Source: Clostridium sp. CAG:567
GTDB lineage: Bacteria > Bacillota > Clostridia > TANB77 > CAG-508
Assembly (NCBI GenBank): GCA_000437855.1
Contig: FR902170.1
Location: 35,588-99,587 of the forward strand
Direction of reading: 5' to 3'
Length of the DNA: 64,000 nucleotides
Shown piece by piece: positions 24,283 through 32,760 of this stretch; position 1 is the stretch's first letter; each line of letters begins with the position of its first letter. A program made the position numbers and the translations under genes. The notes below the pieces were generated by a model. That model saw only the letters and a program-made list of their open reading frames with translations, was not told the origin of the DNA and did not search any database.

Positions 24283-25008
24283 TTAGTTACCTCCTTTTTC
24301 AAGCATCACTTTACATGGCTTTTGAGTGTTTTTTAAAAGTAGGGGAAGAACCTCTTCTTTTTGACCAACGGCTTGTACTTTTCCATCAACAAGTAAAATA
24401 ATTTCATCTGCAATATTTAAAATTTTTTCTTGATGAGAAATAATAACTATTGAAGAATTACTAATTTCAGAATGCATTTTTTCAAATACAGAAATTAAGC
24501 TATTAAAGCTCCATAAATCAATACCAGCCTCAGGTTCATCAAACACTGTAAGTTTGGATTTTTTAGCTGCAAGCATAGCAATTTCAATACGTTTTAATTC
24601 TCCACCAGAAAGTGAATTACTAACTTCTCTGTTTAAATAGTCTTTTGCACATAAACCTACATCAGAAAGATAATTACATGCTTCTGAAACATTTATAGTA
24701 TTACCAGAACTTAATTCTATTAAATCTCTAACAGTTAAACCTTTGAATTTTACTGGTTGTTGAAATGCAAAACCAATTCCAAGTTTAGCCCTATCAGTAA
24801 TTCCCATAGCAGTAATGTCTTTTCCATCAAAAAAAATACTACCAGAATCGGGTTTTAAAATTCCCATAATAATCTTAGCAAGAGTGGATTTACCAGAGCC
24901 ATTAGGACCAGTTATTGCAACTAACTTGCTATTATCTATTTTTAAACTTATGTTATCTAAAATTTGTTTATTGTCTCTGAAATAAGAAACATTTTTAAGC
25001 TCTAACAT
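24283..25008 (-). CDS. sufC: Fe-S cluster assembly ATPase SufC
   Basis: This 241-residue ABC-type ATPase drives the SufB scaffold. It has Walker A GPNGSGKST (~34-42), the Q-loop in GIGFAFQQPVKFKGL, signature NSLSGGELKRIEI, Walker B KLTVFDEPEAGIDLWS and the H-loop IVIISHQEKIL. The GEL-x-R-IE segment and the absence of any permease identify SufC. AAGGAGG is the RBS, and its last codons (GGA GGT) double as the sufB RBS. Confidence 0.95.
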   Translation of the reverse strand: MLELKNVSYFRDNKQILDNISLKIDNSKLVAITGPNGSGKSTLAKIIMGILKPDSGSIFFDGKDITAMGITDRAKLGIGFAFQQPVKFKGLTVRDLIELSSGNTINVSEACNYLSDVGLCAKDYLNREVSNSLSGGELKRIEIAMLAAKKSKLTVFDEPEAGIDLWSFNSLISVFEKMHSEISNSSIVIISHQEKILNIADEIILLVDGKVQAVGQKEEVLPLLLKNTQKPCKVMLEKGGN

Positions 25009-25198
25009 AATTTTACCTCCTTAAAATTTAGCACATATATTGTACCACAAAATAAGCAAAAATACTAGATTTTAATAATATTTAGTAAAAATAAGGCTTA
25101 AAGAGTAATAAATTAAGCAAAAGTTATTGCAAATTCTGGAAAAATATATTATTATAATACTACAAATCAAAAGAAAAATAATAGAAAGAGGCACAAAT

Positions 25199-25291
25199 AT
25201 GACAAAAGCCAGAACTGTTGCAAGAGTAAAGAGAGCTACATTTTTAACAAATAAGCAAGCTAAGAAATTAGCTTTATTAGTGATATATTAA
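25199..25291 (+). CDS. Leader small ORF (30 aa) upstream of the first prepilin-like gene
   Basis: It encodes MTKARTVARVKRATFLTNKQ followed by AKKLALLVIY. AGAAAGAGGCACAAAT precedes the ATG. It aligns with the small ORF at 44577: both read x-KA-x-T-x-A-x-V-x-x-AT-x-LTN-(N)-KQAKKLALL-x-IY, with several synonymous changes and one exact codon insertion, so translation is plausible. The DNA for KQAKKLAL also forms a 7-base stem AAGCTAA/TTAGCTT with a GAAA loop (25257-25274). It may be a leader peptide, a structured RNA, or both. The 25009-25417 region contains no other gene. Confidence 0.5.
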   Translation: MTKARTVARVKRATFLTNKQAKKLALLVIY

Positions 25292-25323
25292 AAGCAGACT
25301 ATGTATAAAGGTAGTCTGCTTTT
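25290..25323 (+). terminator. Terminator/attenuator hairpin in leader A
   Basis: AAAGCAGACTA (25291-25301) and TAGTCTGCTTT (25312-25322) form a perfect stem ending in T residues, just after the small ORF and ~95 bases before the prepilin-like gene. It would end or attenuate transcription between them. Confidence 0.65.
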
Positions 25324-25379
25324 GTGTGCTTTAAACAGATTTTAATATTAAAAATAAATAAAGAAAATTAAAGAAAGGG

Positions 25380-25398
25380 TATGACAAAATAAGTCATA
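25380..25398 (+). promoter_or_regulatory. RBS-proximal hairpin of leader A
   Basis: TATGAC and GTCATA enclose AAAATAA, followed by AAAAAGGTG. The second copy (44858-44876) reads TATGAT/ATCATA, a compensatory base-pair change within otherwise conserved flanks (GAAAGGG before, AAAGGTG after). Confidence 0.5.
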
Positions 25399-25417
25399 AA
25401 AAGGTGAAAACTAAAAA

Positions 25418-26746
25418 ATGAAAATAAATAGTAAAAAAGGCAAAACAAATTACTTAAATCAAAAAGGTATTACTCTAATAGCATTAGTAGTAACAATAGT
25501 TGTTCTTTTGATTTTAGCGGGGGTAAGTATAAACACTCTATTTGGAGATAATGGAATAATTAAAAAGGCACAAGATGCCCAAAACAGAATGAATAACGCA
25601 CAAGAAAGTGATTTAAATGCACTAAATGAATTAGATGAATTTATATATGATGCAACAGGAAAATTACCAAGTACGGAAGATACGACACCATATTATCCAG
25701 ATGGAACATTTTCAAAAGTAAGTAGGACAAATTTAAGTAATGGCTTAGTAATACAAGATGCAAATAAAAATGAATATGTATGGATAGAGGTACCAAAAAG
25801 CTTGTATGAAAATAGTAGTTATAATACAAAAACAACAACAGCAGATCAAAAACCGGCAAATTCAGAAGATTATGGTAAAATAGAATATTGCTTACATAAA
25901 TATACAGAAACTTATAGAAATGGTACAAGTTTTTCAGACACATATTATTCAGATGAAATGACAGGATTAACAAAAATAAAATACAATGAACTAAAACAAA
26001 AAATGTTAAAAAGTGTATATGAAAATGGAGGCTTTTGGATAGGAAGATATGAAGCAGGAATAGCGGGAAATAGAACTTCTGGAAATATAGATTTAGAAAC
26101 AGCACCAGCTCCATTATCAACATCAAAAACAGGAACAGAAGAAAATCCAGTATATCCATATACTTATGTAACATGTAGCCAAGCACAAACACTAGCAAGT
26201 AAATTATCAACAGGAAAAGGTTATACAAGTAGTTTAATGTTTGGAGTACAATGGGATTTAATCTTAAAACATATAGAAACAAAAGAAGTAAAAAAAGGAA
26301 CAACATTAGAAACAATACAAAGTGCTCTAAAAGATGATAGCTCATCTTGGGGAAATTACTATAATGCAAGTTTTGAAATAAACAGAGGAAAATATGCCAA
26401 GTTTGGAGCAATAAGTACATGGTATAATTATAATAATGAAAATGGATTAGAAAATTGTGTAACATACGCAAATGGAACAAGTACAAAAGTACAAGCAACT
26501 TCGAAGAGTAGTGCAATATTATTAACAACAGGAGCAAGTGATACATGTAAAAAAATGAATATATATGACTTGGCTGGAAATGTAAGGGAATGGACATTAG
26601 AACGTTACTCTGGACGAACATCTCGTTGCGCTGATCGAGGAGGTTGTTACGCTTCAAGCTCTAGCTATTCAGTTTCTGGCCATACCTACATGGATGATAC
26701 GTCCGGCACCCCAAACCTTGGCTTCAGGCTCTCACTTTATAAGTAG
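25418..26746 (+). CDS. Prepilin-like surface protein with FGE/C-type-lectin-fold C-terminus (candidate DGR target)
   Basis: The protein (442 residues) starts with a class III-type signal and hydrophobic helix, NQKG then ITLIALVVTIVVLLILAGVS, with the GDNGIIKKAQDAQN spine typical of clostridial prepilin-like proteins. Residues ~95-440 resemble the formylglycine-generating-enzyme/CLec fold: NGGFWIGRYEAGIAG, YTSSLMFGVQWDLILKH, IYDLAGNVREWTLE and a C-terminal NLGFRLSLYK. The last ~48 codons are GC-rich and dominated by NNT/NNC codons, unlike the rest of the gene. That pattern fits a diversified binding surface. It should be displayed on or secreted to the cell surface. It is preceded by a conserved leader. 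Confidence 0.75.
   Translation: MKINSKKGKTNYLNQKGITLIALVVTIVVLLILAGVSINTLFGDNGIIKKAQDAQNRMNNAQESDLNALNELDEFIYDATGKLPSTEDTTPYYPDGTFSKVSRTNLSNGLVIQDANKNEYVWIEVPKSLYENSSYNTKTTTADQKPANSEDYGKIEYCLHKYTETYRNGTSFSDTYYSDEMTGLTKIKYNELKQKMLKSVYENGGFWIGRYEAGIAGNRTSGNIDLETAPAPLSTSKTGTEENPVYPYTYVTCSQAQTLASKLSTGKGYTSSLMFGVQWDLILKHIETKEVKKGTTLETIQSALKDDSSSWGNYYNASFEINRGKYAKFGAISTWYNYNNENGLENCVTYANGTSTKVQATSKSSAILLTTGASDTCKKMNIYDLAGNVREWTLERYSGRTSRCADRGGCYASSSSYSVSGHTYMDDTSGTPNLGFRLSLYK
26600..26743 (+). other. Candidate DGR variable region 1
   Basis: This stretch codes for residues ~394-441 of the prepilin-like protein and ends in the C-type-lectin signature LGFRLS. It is visibly richer in G and C than the flanks and full of TAC, AGC, TCT, GAT and TGT codons, as expected when AAY codons of a template repeat are mutated at adenines. 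A 14-base palindrome TAAGTAGCTACTTA overlaps the stop codon. The template repeat is not in the window. Confidence 0.5.
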
Positions 26747-26897
26747 CTACTTAAAACTGGATTGATGGACCAGAGAAAGTGAATAAGGTTATGATTTTAG
26801 TGCTAATGTATTTAATACAACTTTAGCTAAAGATAAAACTTATAAAAGGGAAAAATATCAGAATCAAAGTGTATTAAGCAAGAAAATGTAAACAAAT

Positions 26898-26928
26898 AAA
26901 AACCTGAAGCCAAGAGGCCTCAGGTTTT
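26898..26928. terminator. Bidirectional terminator
   Basis: AAAACCTGA-GCC and GGC-TCAGGTTTT form a strong stem between the convergent prepilin-like and arginase genes. The stretch 26747-26897 holds no recognisable gene. Confidence 0.8.
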
Positions 26929-27958
26929 AAAATTTTTCAATCCATTTATTTAAAATATTTGTAGCAATTTCTTTTGTAACATTATTTTTATCAAATAATG
27001 GATTATATTCAACTAAATCAGCTGATTTAATAATATTACTATACTTTGTAATCTCATCTGCTAAAGCATAAGTTTCTTCTAAATTAATGCCATTTTTAGC
27101 TGGAATTGAAACACCAGGGGCAACAGTAGGATCTATTAAATCTAAATCAAAACTAATATGTACTCCATCTGTTCCGTTTGAAGCAATAGCAAAAGCTTTT
27201 TTACAAATTTCTTCAACTCCATATTTTTTAATATCTTCAGTAGAAAATACAGTAACACCTGCATCTAATACATTACCCCATTCCCATGGATCAATATCTC
27301 TACCACCAACAATAACAGCATTTTTGAAATTGTAAAATGGACCATCATGAAAATCAGCTAATATACTTTTTTCATAATGTGTAGCAACTGCTAGAGGCAA
27401 ACCGTGTAAGTTACCAGTAACAGAAGTAGGGTAGGTATTGAAATCAGCATGTGAATCAAACCATATAATTCCCATATTTTTGTTTTCTTTTATAGAACCT
27501 AAGCTTGAACCAATTGCAGTAATATGGTCTCCACCTACAAGTAAAGGAAATTCACCATTTTGAATAACTTTACGAGTTATGTTGTATAACTTTTGATTAA
27601 ATTCATTGATTTCTTCTAAGTTTCTTTTTTCGTTTTTTGAATCTAGCGCTTTAACTGCTAAAACTAAGTTATGCATTTTTGTGTAGTATGCATCCTTTTC
27701 TGCATTATTCATATTTTCTTCAAAATGAATTTCATGCATTTCTAGTAACAAATCATCAAATTTTGATACAAAACTATTAATATCATTTGAATCGGAATTT
27801 GAGTGAGATTCTTCACTTTTTTTGCTACCTTTCAAAATATAATTTTGAGAAATATTGCTTGGTTTTAAACCTTCTGTTAAGGCTTGTGCCCCAAGCTCAG
27901 CACCATCAATCTTTAGACCTAAGTCAGTGCATGCACTTATAATTGATATTTTTTTCAT
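26927..27958 (-). CDS. Arginase/agmatinase (ureohydrolase) family enzyme
   Basis: The protein (343 residues) has the binuclear manganese site of ureohydrolases: VGGDHITAIGS, WFDSHADFNTY (DxHxD) and HISFDLDLIDP. An insertion at ~45-75 rich in Ser/Asp (KGSKKSEESHSNSDSND) is unusual. The substrate could be arginine, agmatine or formiminoglutamate. The arginase-like ending ADLVEYNPLFDKNN (rather than the agmatinase form) favours arginase. AAGGGT is the RBS. A palindrome TGATAATTATCA sits ~40 bases upstream. Confidence 0.85.
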   Translation of the reverse strand: MKKISIISACTDLGLKIDGAELGAQALTEGLKPSNISQNYILKGSKKSEESHSNSDSNDINSFVSKFDDLLLEMHEIHFEENMNNAEKDAYYTKMHNLVLAVKALDSKNEKRNLEEINEFNQKLYNITRKVIQNGEFPLLVGGDHITAIGSSLGSIKENKNMGIIWFDSHADFNTYPTSVTGNLHGLPLAVATHYEKSILADFHDGPFYNFKNAVIVGGRDIDPWEWGNVLDAGVTVFSTEDIKKYGVEEICKKAFAIASNGTDGVHISFDLDLIDPTVAPGVSIPAKNGINLEETYALADEITKYSNIIKSADLVEYNPLFDKNNVTKEIATNILNKWIEKF

Positions 27959-28065
27959 TTTAAACCCTTCTTTAAACTTTCACTAACATGATGATGATAA
28001 TTATCAAACATCAGAAGTATGGCAAAAATTATATCAATAAGCTAAAAAAAAGTCTAGTGTTTTAA

Positions 28066-28099
28066 TAAAAAAGTCCTTCTTTTATGGAAGGATTTTTTA
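28066..28099. terminator. Terminator downstream of mutS2
   Basis: AAAAAGTCCTTC and GGAAGGATTTTTT form a stem with A and T tracts, in the 27959-28193 gap. The rest of that gap shows no gene; it carries the arginase upstream region. Confidence 0.7.
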
Positions 28100-28193
28100 T
28101 TGTATAGGAAAATGTTATATACAAGGGTTAAGTTACACTGAATTGTGTGTATTTGTATAGCAAAATGCACGTATGAAGAAGCAACTATTCATA

Positions 28194-30548
28194 TTATTTA
28201 ATTTCAACTACAGTTACTCCCATTTCACCCTCACCAAATGTACCTATACGAAAACTCTTTACATGAGGATTTTTTTTCAAAAATGAATGAATGCCTTCGC
28301 GAAGCTTACCAGTGCCTTTTCCGTGAACAATTCTAACAGGTGAAATGTTTGCAGATGCACAATTGTCTAAATATTTATCAATAACATAAATTGCTTCATC
28401 AACATTTTGACCAATAACATTTATTTCAGGAGAAACAGTTTTGGCTTTTGATTCTTTATTTGTAGTAACTTTTCCAGATTCTTTAACTTTAACACTATTA
28501 GTTAAACTCTTTCTTAAATCTGAAAGTTTAATATTCATTTTCATGTTGCCAACTTGAACTTGGACCTCATTGGATTTATTAATTTTATTACCAACAATAT
28601 ATCCATTTGAACCAAGAGAAGCAATGTAAACATTTAAGCCATCTTTTACATCTGACTCAGCTAATGCTTCAAAACTATTATTTGGCTCAGTATAATGAAT
28701 AGAATTTATAGCTTTTAATTTATCATTTAGTTTATTTCTTAAATTATTTGCCTGTTTTATATCAGAAGAACTATTAAGCTCATGTATAATTTCTGTAGCT
28801 TCTTCTTTAGCGGAAAGCAAAATATCACGTGCTTCTAATTTAGCATCTTCAAGCAATTGTGCTCTTTTTTCTAAAACATCATCTTGTTTTTGTTCTAAAC
28901 TTTTTCTTAAAAGCTCAACTTGTCTTAAATTTTTTTCAGTTTCTTCTTTTTGTTTTTCAATTTCTAACTTATTATCATAAATACTTTTTAATAACTCCTC
29001 AATTGGTATTTTATCATCTTTTAAATGACTATTTGCTACATTTAGTATTTGTTCATTTAAACCAAGTCTTTTACTAATAGCAAAAGCATTGCTTTTTCCA
29101 GGAATACCAACTAATAGCTTATATGTTGGTTTTAGATTTTCTATATCAAATTCAAAACTTGCATTTTCAAATCCATCTGTTATTAATGCATATTCTTTTA
29201 ATTCTTGGTAGTGTGTAGTGCAACAAACTATGCTTCCAATATCTTTTAAATAACTTAAAATACTAATTGCAAGTGCAGCACCTTCTAAAGGGTCTGTGCC
29301 AGAACCCAGTTCATCTAATAAAACCAAACTATTATTATCAGTTATATTAGTAATTTCAACAATATTTTTTATATGTGCAGAAAATGTACTAAGAGATTCT
29401 TGTATACTCTGCTCATCACCAATATCAGCAAATATATGCGAAAAAACACTTATGCTACTACTTTCACTACAAGGAATAGGAATACCGGAATAAGCCATTA
29501 AAAGTAGTAATCCAACAGTTTTTAAGGCAACAGTTTTTCCACCTGTATTTGGACCAGTAATTAAAAGCGAAACATAGCTTTTACCTAAAGAAATATCTAT
29601 AGGAACAACCTTATCCTTGTCAATTAAAGGATGTTTTGCTTTATATAAATCAATGTATTTGTTATTATTTAAAACAGGAATAATTCCAAAACTGTCAATT
29701 CCAAAATTAGCTTTTGCAAAAATCAAATCAATACTAGCAATAAGAGCTAAATTGTTTTTTAATTGATCAACATATTCATATAATGAAGAAGAAAGTATTT
29801 GCAAAATTCTTTCAATCTCAATATCTTCTTCAATTTTTATATGATTAATTTTATTATTTAGTTCAAATATACTTGTTGGCTCAATATATAAAGTAGAACC
29901 ACTACTAGAAGTATCATGAATAAATCCTTTTATATAACTTCTATATTCTTCTTTAACAGGTATAACATATCTATTATTACGAATTGTAACAATTGGTTCC
30001 ATTATATATTTAGCATAAGTACTAGAATGAATAAATCCATTTAACTTATCTTTAACTTCTTGCTCAAAGTTTTTTCTGTTTCTTCGTAAGCTAGCAAGCT
30101 TACTAGATGCATTATCAGCAACAGTGTTTTCATCAATTATTTTATCAAAAATATTTTTTTCAATAGAAGGGTTTGAATAAAGAAAGCTAAAATATTTTTC
30201 TAGATATTCAAAAGTAACAGAAGAATCATCATAAAAATATTCTTTTAATTCTCTGCACATTTTTAAAAGCACAGCAAAATTAAGTAATCCTTTTATAGAT
30301 AAAGTTTGATTACTTTCTAAAACTTTAATATATTTTTCTAATTCTTCAGTTTCGTAAAATGGTGGAATACCTTTTTGATGTAAAAGGGTATCAGCTTGTT
30401 TTGTTTCGTTAAGCAAAACATCAACTTGTTCATAAGAAAAATTAGGGACTAATTGCTCACACAAATTTTTCCCTAAATAAGTTTTACAATATCCACCTAA
30501 ATTTTTTATTATTTCATTATATTCTAATTTATTTAAAATAGCGTCCAT
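28194..30548 (-). CDS. mutS2: Endonuclease MutS2 (ribosome-rescue/recombination MutS paralogue)
   Basis: The 784-residue protein has the MutS2 order: clamp/lever region without the mismatch-recognition domain, ATPase core with Walker A GPNTGGKT (~330-337), Walker B LVLLDELGSGTDP, a long coiled coil (~505-620), and a C-terminal Smr nuclease domain with VRIVHGKGTGKLREGIHSFL. MutS2 has been reported to suppress recombination and, in Bacillus, to split collided ribosomes. All motifs are intact. The RBS is GTGAGG. It is divergent from rimP. Confidence 0.95.
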   Translation of the reverse strand: MDAILNKLEYNEIIKNLGGYCKTYLGKNLCEQLVPNFSYEQVDVLLNETKQADTLLHQKGIPPFYETEELEKYIKVLESNQTLSIKGLLNFAVLLKMCRELKEYFYDDSSVTFEYLEKYFSFLYSNPSIEKNIFDKIIDENTVADNASSKLASLRRNRKNFEQEVKDKLNGFIHSSTYAKYIMEPIVTIRNNRYVIPVKEEYRSYIKGFIHDTSSSGSTLYIEPTSIFELNNKINHIKIEEDIEIERILQILSSSLYEYVDQLKNNLALIASIDLIFAKANFGIDSFGIIPVLNNNKYIDLYKAKHPLIDKDKVVPIDISLGKSYVSLLITGPNTGGKTVALKTVGLLLLMAYSGIPIPCSESSSISVFSHIFADIGDEQSIQESLSTFSAHIKNIVEITNITDNNSLVLLDELGSGTDPLEGAALAISILSYLKDIGSIVCCTTHYQELKEYALITDGFENASFEFDIENLKPTYKLLVGIPGKSNAFAISKRLGLNEQILNVANSHLKDDKIPIEELLKSIYDNKLEIEKQKEETEKNLRQVELLRKSLEQKQDDVLEKRAQLLEDAKLEARDILLSAKEEATEIIHELNSSSDIKQANNLRNKLNDKLKAINSIHYTEPNNSFEALAESDVKDGLNVYIASLGSNGYIVGNKINKSNEVQVQVGNMKMNIKLSDLRKSLTNSVKVKESGKVTTNKESKAKTVSPEINVIGQNVDEAIYVIDKYLDNCASANISPVRIVHGKGTGKLREGIHSFLKKNPHVKSFRIGTFGEGEMGVTVVEIK

Positions 30549-30646
30549 AATTATAACCTCACGTACATATTATGCCATAAAATACGTGAAAAAACAAGAA
30601 AAACAACATACTCAGGACAAAAAAAGAATAAAATGCTTAAAAATAC

Positions 30647-30675
30647 TTGCAATTGCTATAAAAGTAGGGTATAAT
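30647..30675 (+). promoter_or_regulatory. Promoter of the rimP-nusA-infB operon
   Basis: TTGCAA (30647-30652), 17 bases, TATAAT (30670-30675): a near-consensus sigma-A promoter followed by a ~135-base structured leader. Confidence 0.8.
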
Positions 30676-30697
30676 AATAATGCATATTGAATTACAA

Positions 30698-30724
30698 GAA
30701 GAGTGGGAACAAATCCCACTCTTC
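30698..30724 (+). promoter_or_regulatory. Leader hairpin of the rimP operon
   Basis: GAAGAGTGGG (30698-30707) and CCCACTCTTC (30715-30724) form a perfect 10-base stem with loop AACAAAT. From memory, a GAGTGGG hairpin at the start of rimP-nusA transcripts is common in clostridia. Confidence 0.7.
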
Positions 30725-30734
30725 TATCATGAAG

Positions 30735-30815
30735 AGAGGAGAAAAGACGTTAATTGGTAGCAAAATGAGTTAAAAACTGACAAGATATCAGTTAAAGAAA
30801 CGTCTAAAAACTAAC
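30735..30815 (+). promoter_or_regulatory. Foldable segment separating the rimP RBS from its start codon
   Basis: GAGAGGAG (30734-30741) is the only Shine-Dalgarno-like sequence before rimP but lies 75 bases from the ATG. AGACGTT (30745-30751) and AACGTCT (30799-30805) could pair and loop out the intervening bases, which contain ACTGA-CAAGATA-TCAGT and the TATCAGTTAAAGAAACG repeat. Confidence 0.45.
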
Positions 30816-31307
30816 ATGGAAGAAAAAATTGAAACTTTAATTAGTGAAACAATAGAAAAGCTTGGATATGAGCTTTATGATGTTATTTACGAAAAAGAGG
30901 CAAAAGACTTTTACTTACGAATTTTTATAGACACACCAAATGGTATTAGTTTAGATGATTGCGAAAAAGTAAATGATGCGATAAACCCTATATTAGATGA
31001 AGCAAATTATATAAAAGATCAATATTTTTTAGAAGTTTCTTCACCAGGTGTGGAAAGAAGGCTTAGAAAAAATAAGCATTTTGAAGCAAGTATTGGTAAA
31101 GAAGTTGATATCAATTTATATAGTCCTATAACCTTGAAACAAGATGAAATAAATGAAAAAAAGAAAAAAAATAATACAACTAAAAATATATCAGGAATTT
31201 TAAAAAGTTTTGATGAAAATAATATAACATTAGAAATAGAATCAAATGAAGAAATAAAAATAGAAAGAAAAAATATTTCAAATATAAAAATTAAATTTAA
31301 TTGGTAA
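30816..31307 (+). CDS. rimP: Ribosome maturation factor RimP
   Basis: RimP assists 30S subunit assembly. The protein (163 residues) has the N-terminal alpha/beta domain with YELYDVIYEKEAKDFYLRIFI and SLDDCEKVNDAINPILDE, the conserved YFLEVSSPGVERRLRKNKHF, and the C-terminal SH3-like domain. It is the first gene of an eight-gene operon and is followed by nusA after 19 bases. The start is fixed by family length and N-terminus, as no RBS lies close by. Confidence 0.93.
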   Translation: MEEKIETLISETIEKLGYELYDVIYEKEAKDFYLRIFIDTPNGISLDDCEKVNDAINPILDEANYIKDQYFLEVSSPGVERRLRKNKHFEASIGKEVDINLYSPITLKQDEINEKKKKNNTTKNISGILKSFDENNITLEIESNEEIKIERKNISNIKIKFNW

Positions 31308-31326
31308 TAAGGGAGGAATTTGAAAA

Positions 31327-32448
31327 ATGAAAAAGAAGGCAAATATACTTGCAATTGATAATACTGAATTAATGATGGCTTTAGACGAACTTGAAAAAGA
31401 AAAAGGAATAAAAAAAGAAGCAATATTAGAATCTATAGAAACTGCTTTAGTAACAGCATATAAAAGAAACTTTGATTCAGAAGAAAATGTTAAAGTTACT
31501 ATGGATGGACAAACAGGAGAAATCCATATATATGCTGTAAAAGATGTTGTAGAAGAAGTAGAAAATCCTAATACACAAATTTTATTATCAGATGCAAAAA
31601 ATATAGACAGCAAATTATTAGTTGGAGATAAAGCTGAAATTGAATTAATGCCTAAAAACTTTGGAAGAATAGCAGCTCAAACAGCAAAACAAATTATAGT
31701 TCAAAAAATTAGAGAAGAATCTAGAAATTTAGTATTTGATGAATTTAATGAAAGAAAAGGCGAAATAGTTTCTGGTATAGTTCAAAAAGCAGATGGTAAC
31801 ATAGTAGTATTAGATTTAGGAAAATTAGAAGCTGTTATGCCAGCTAAAGAACAAGTTCCAACAGAACATTACCATGTAAATGACAAAATTAGAGCATATA
31901 TTATGAATGTAGAAAAAGGATTAAAAGGTGCTCCACAAGTTACTGTTTCAAGAGCTTGTAGCGATTTTGTAAGAAAATTATTTGAACTTGAAATTCCTGA
32001 AATTTATGAGGGAGTTATTGAAATAAAAAGTGTATCAAGAGATGCTGGAAACAGAAGCAAAGTTGCAGTATATTCACCTAATGAAAATATTGATCCAGTT
32101 GGTTCTTGTGTTGGACAAAAGGGAATTCGTATTCAAAACATTATAAATGAACTTCATGGAGAAAAAATTGATGTTATTGAATGGAATCAAGATCCAGCAA
32201 TATATATTTCTGCAGCACTACTACCTGCGCAGGTTATGGCAGTTGATGCTCATGAAGATGAAAAATTTGCACAAGTAATTGTACCAGATGATCAATTATC
32301 ATTAGCAATTGGCAAAGCTGGTCAAAATGCAAGACTTGCAGCTAGACTAACAGGATGGAAAATAGACATAAAGAGTGAAACTCAATTTAGAGAAATGTTA
32401 TCAAAACAACAAGAAGAGTCAGATGAAGAAACAAAAACAGAGGAATAA
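31327..32448 (+). CDS. nusA: Transcription termination/antitermination factor NusA
   Basis: The protein (373 residues) has the RNA-polymerase-binding N-terminal domain (MALDELEKEKGIKKEAILES), an S1 domain (GEIVSGIVQKADGNIVVLDL) and two KH domains (DPVGSCVGQKGIRIQNI; LSLAIGKAGQNARLAARLTGW). An acidic tail of ~15 residues closes it. This is the short Firmicutes form without the C-terminal acidic repeats of E. coli. GGGAGGAATTTG is the RBS. Confidence 0.96.
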   Translation: MKKKANILAIDNTELMMALDELEKEKGIKKEAILESIETALVTAYKRNFDSEENVKVTMDGQTGEIHIYAVKDVVEEVENPNTQILLSDAKNIDSKLLVGDKAEIELMPKNFGRIAAQTAKQIIVQKIREESRNLVFDEFNERKGEIVSGIVQKADGNIVVLDLGKLEAVMPAKEQVPTEHYHVNDKIRAYIMNVEKGLKGAPQVTVSRACSDFVRKLFELEIPEIYEGVIEIKSVSRDAGNRSKVAVYSPNENIDPVGSCVGQKGIRIQNIINELHGEKIDVIEWNQDPAIYISAALLPAQVMAVDAHEDEKFAQVIVPDDQLSLAIGKAGQNARLAARLTGWKIDIKSETQFREMLSKQQEESDEETKTEE

Positions 32449-32493
32449 TGAATAAAAAGTATAAATACATTAAAAATAAAGGATGTGAACATT

Positions 32494-32757
32494 TTGAAAA
32501 AAATACCTAGTAGAACTTGTATTGGATGTGGAACACAAAAAAGCAAAACAGAACTTATACGTATAGTAAAAACTCAATCAGGTGAAATAAAACTTGATAA
32601 AACAGGTAAATTACCAGGTAGAGGTGCATATATATGTGATAAATCAGAATGTTTGAATTTAGCAATACGTTCTAAAAAATTAGAAAAAACATTTGAAACT
32701 AAAATAGAAGAGAGTGTTTATGAAAGTCTAAAAAATACTATAAATCAAGGAGTATAA
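32494..32757 (+). CDS. ylxR: YlxR family (DUF448) RNA-binding protein
   Basis: The 87-residue protein has the YlxR signature RTCIGCGTQKSKTELIRIVK, GKLPGRGAYIC and CLNLAIRSKKL. I chose TTG 32494, where AAAGGATGTG is at the right distance; the in-frame GTG 32485 overlaps that RBS. YlxR occupies its usual place between nusA and ylxQ. In Bacillus it has been linked to nucleoid-associated regulation and, in other work, to RNase P. Confidence 0.92.
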   Translation: MKKIPSRTCIGCGTQKSKTELIRIVKTQSGEIKLDKTGKLPGRGAYICDKSECLNLAIRSKKLEKTFETKIEESVYESLKNTINQGV

Positions 32758-32760
32758 AAT

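Noticed and set aside
25180..25290. Cyclic di-GMP (GEMM-I) riboswitch in the leaders of the two prepilin-like genes
   Set aside because: A GAAA-loop hairpin after AAGCAAGC/AACAAGC is suggestive, but the following GACGCAAAGCC-type strand and the receptor side are absent in both copies.
25641..26657. 338-residue minus-strand open frame opposite the first prepilin-like gene
   Set aside because: It is a Leu/His/Phe-rich shadow of the Lys/Asn/Glu-rich plus-strand gene, with no RBS or recognisable domain.
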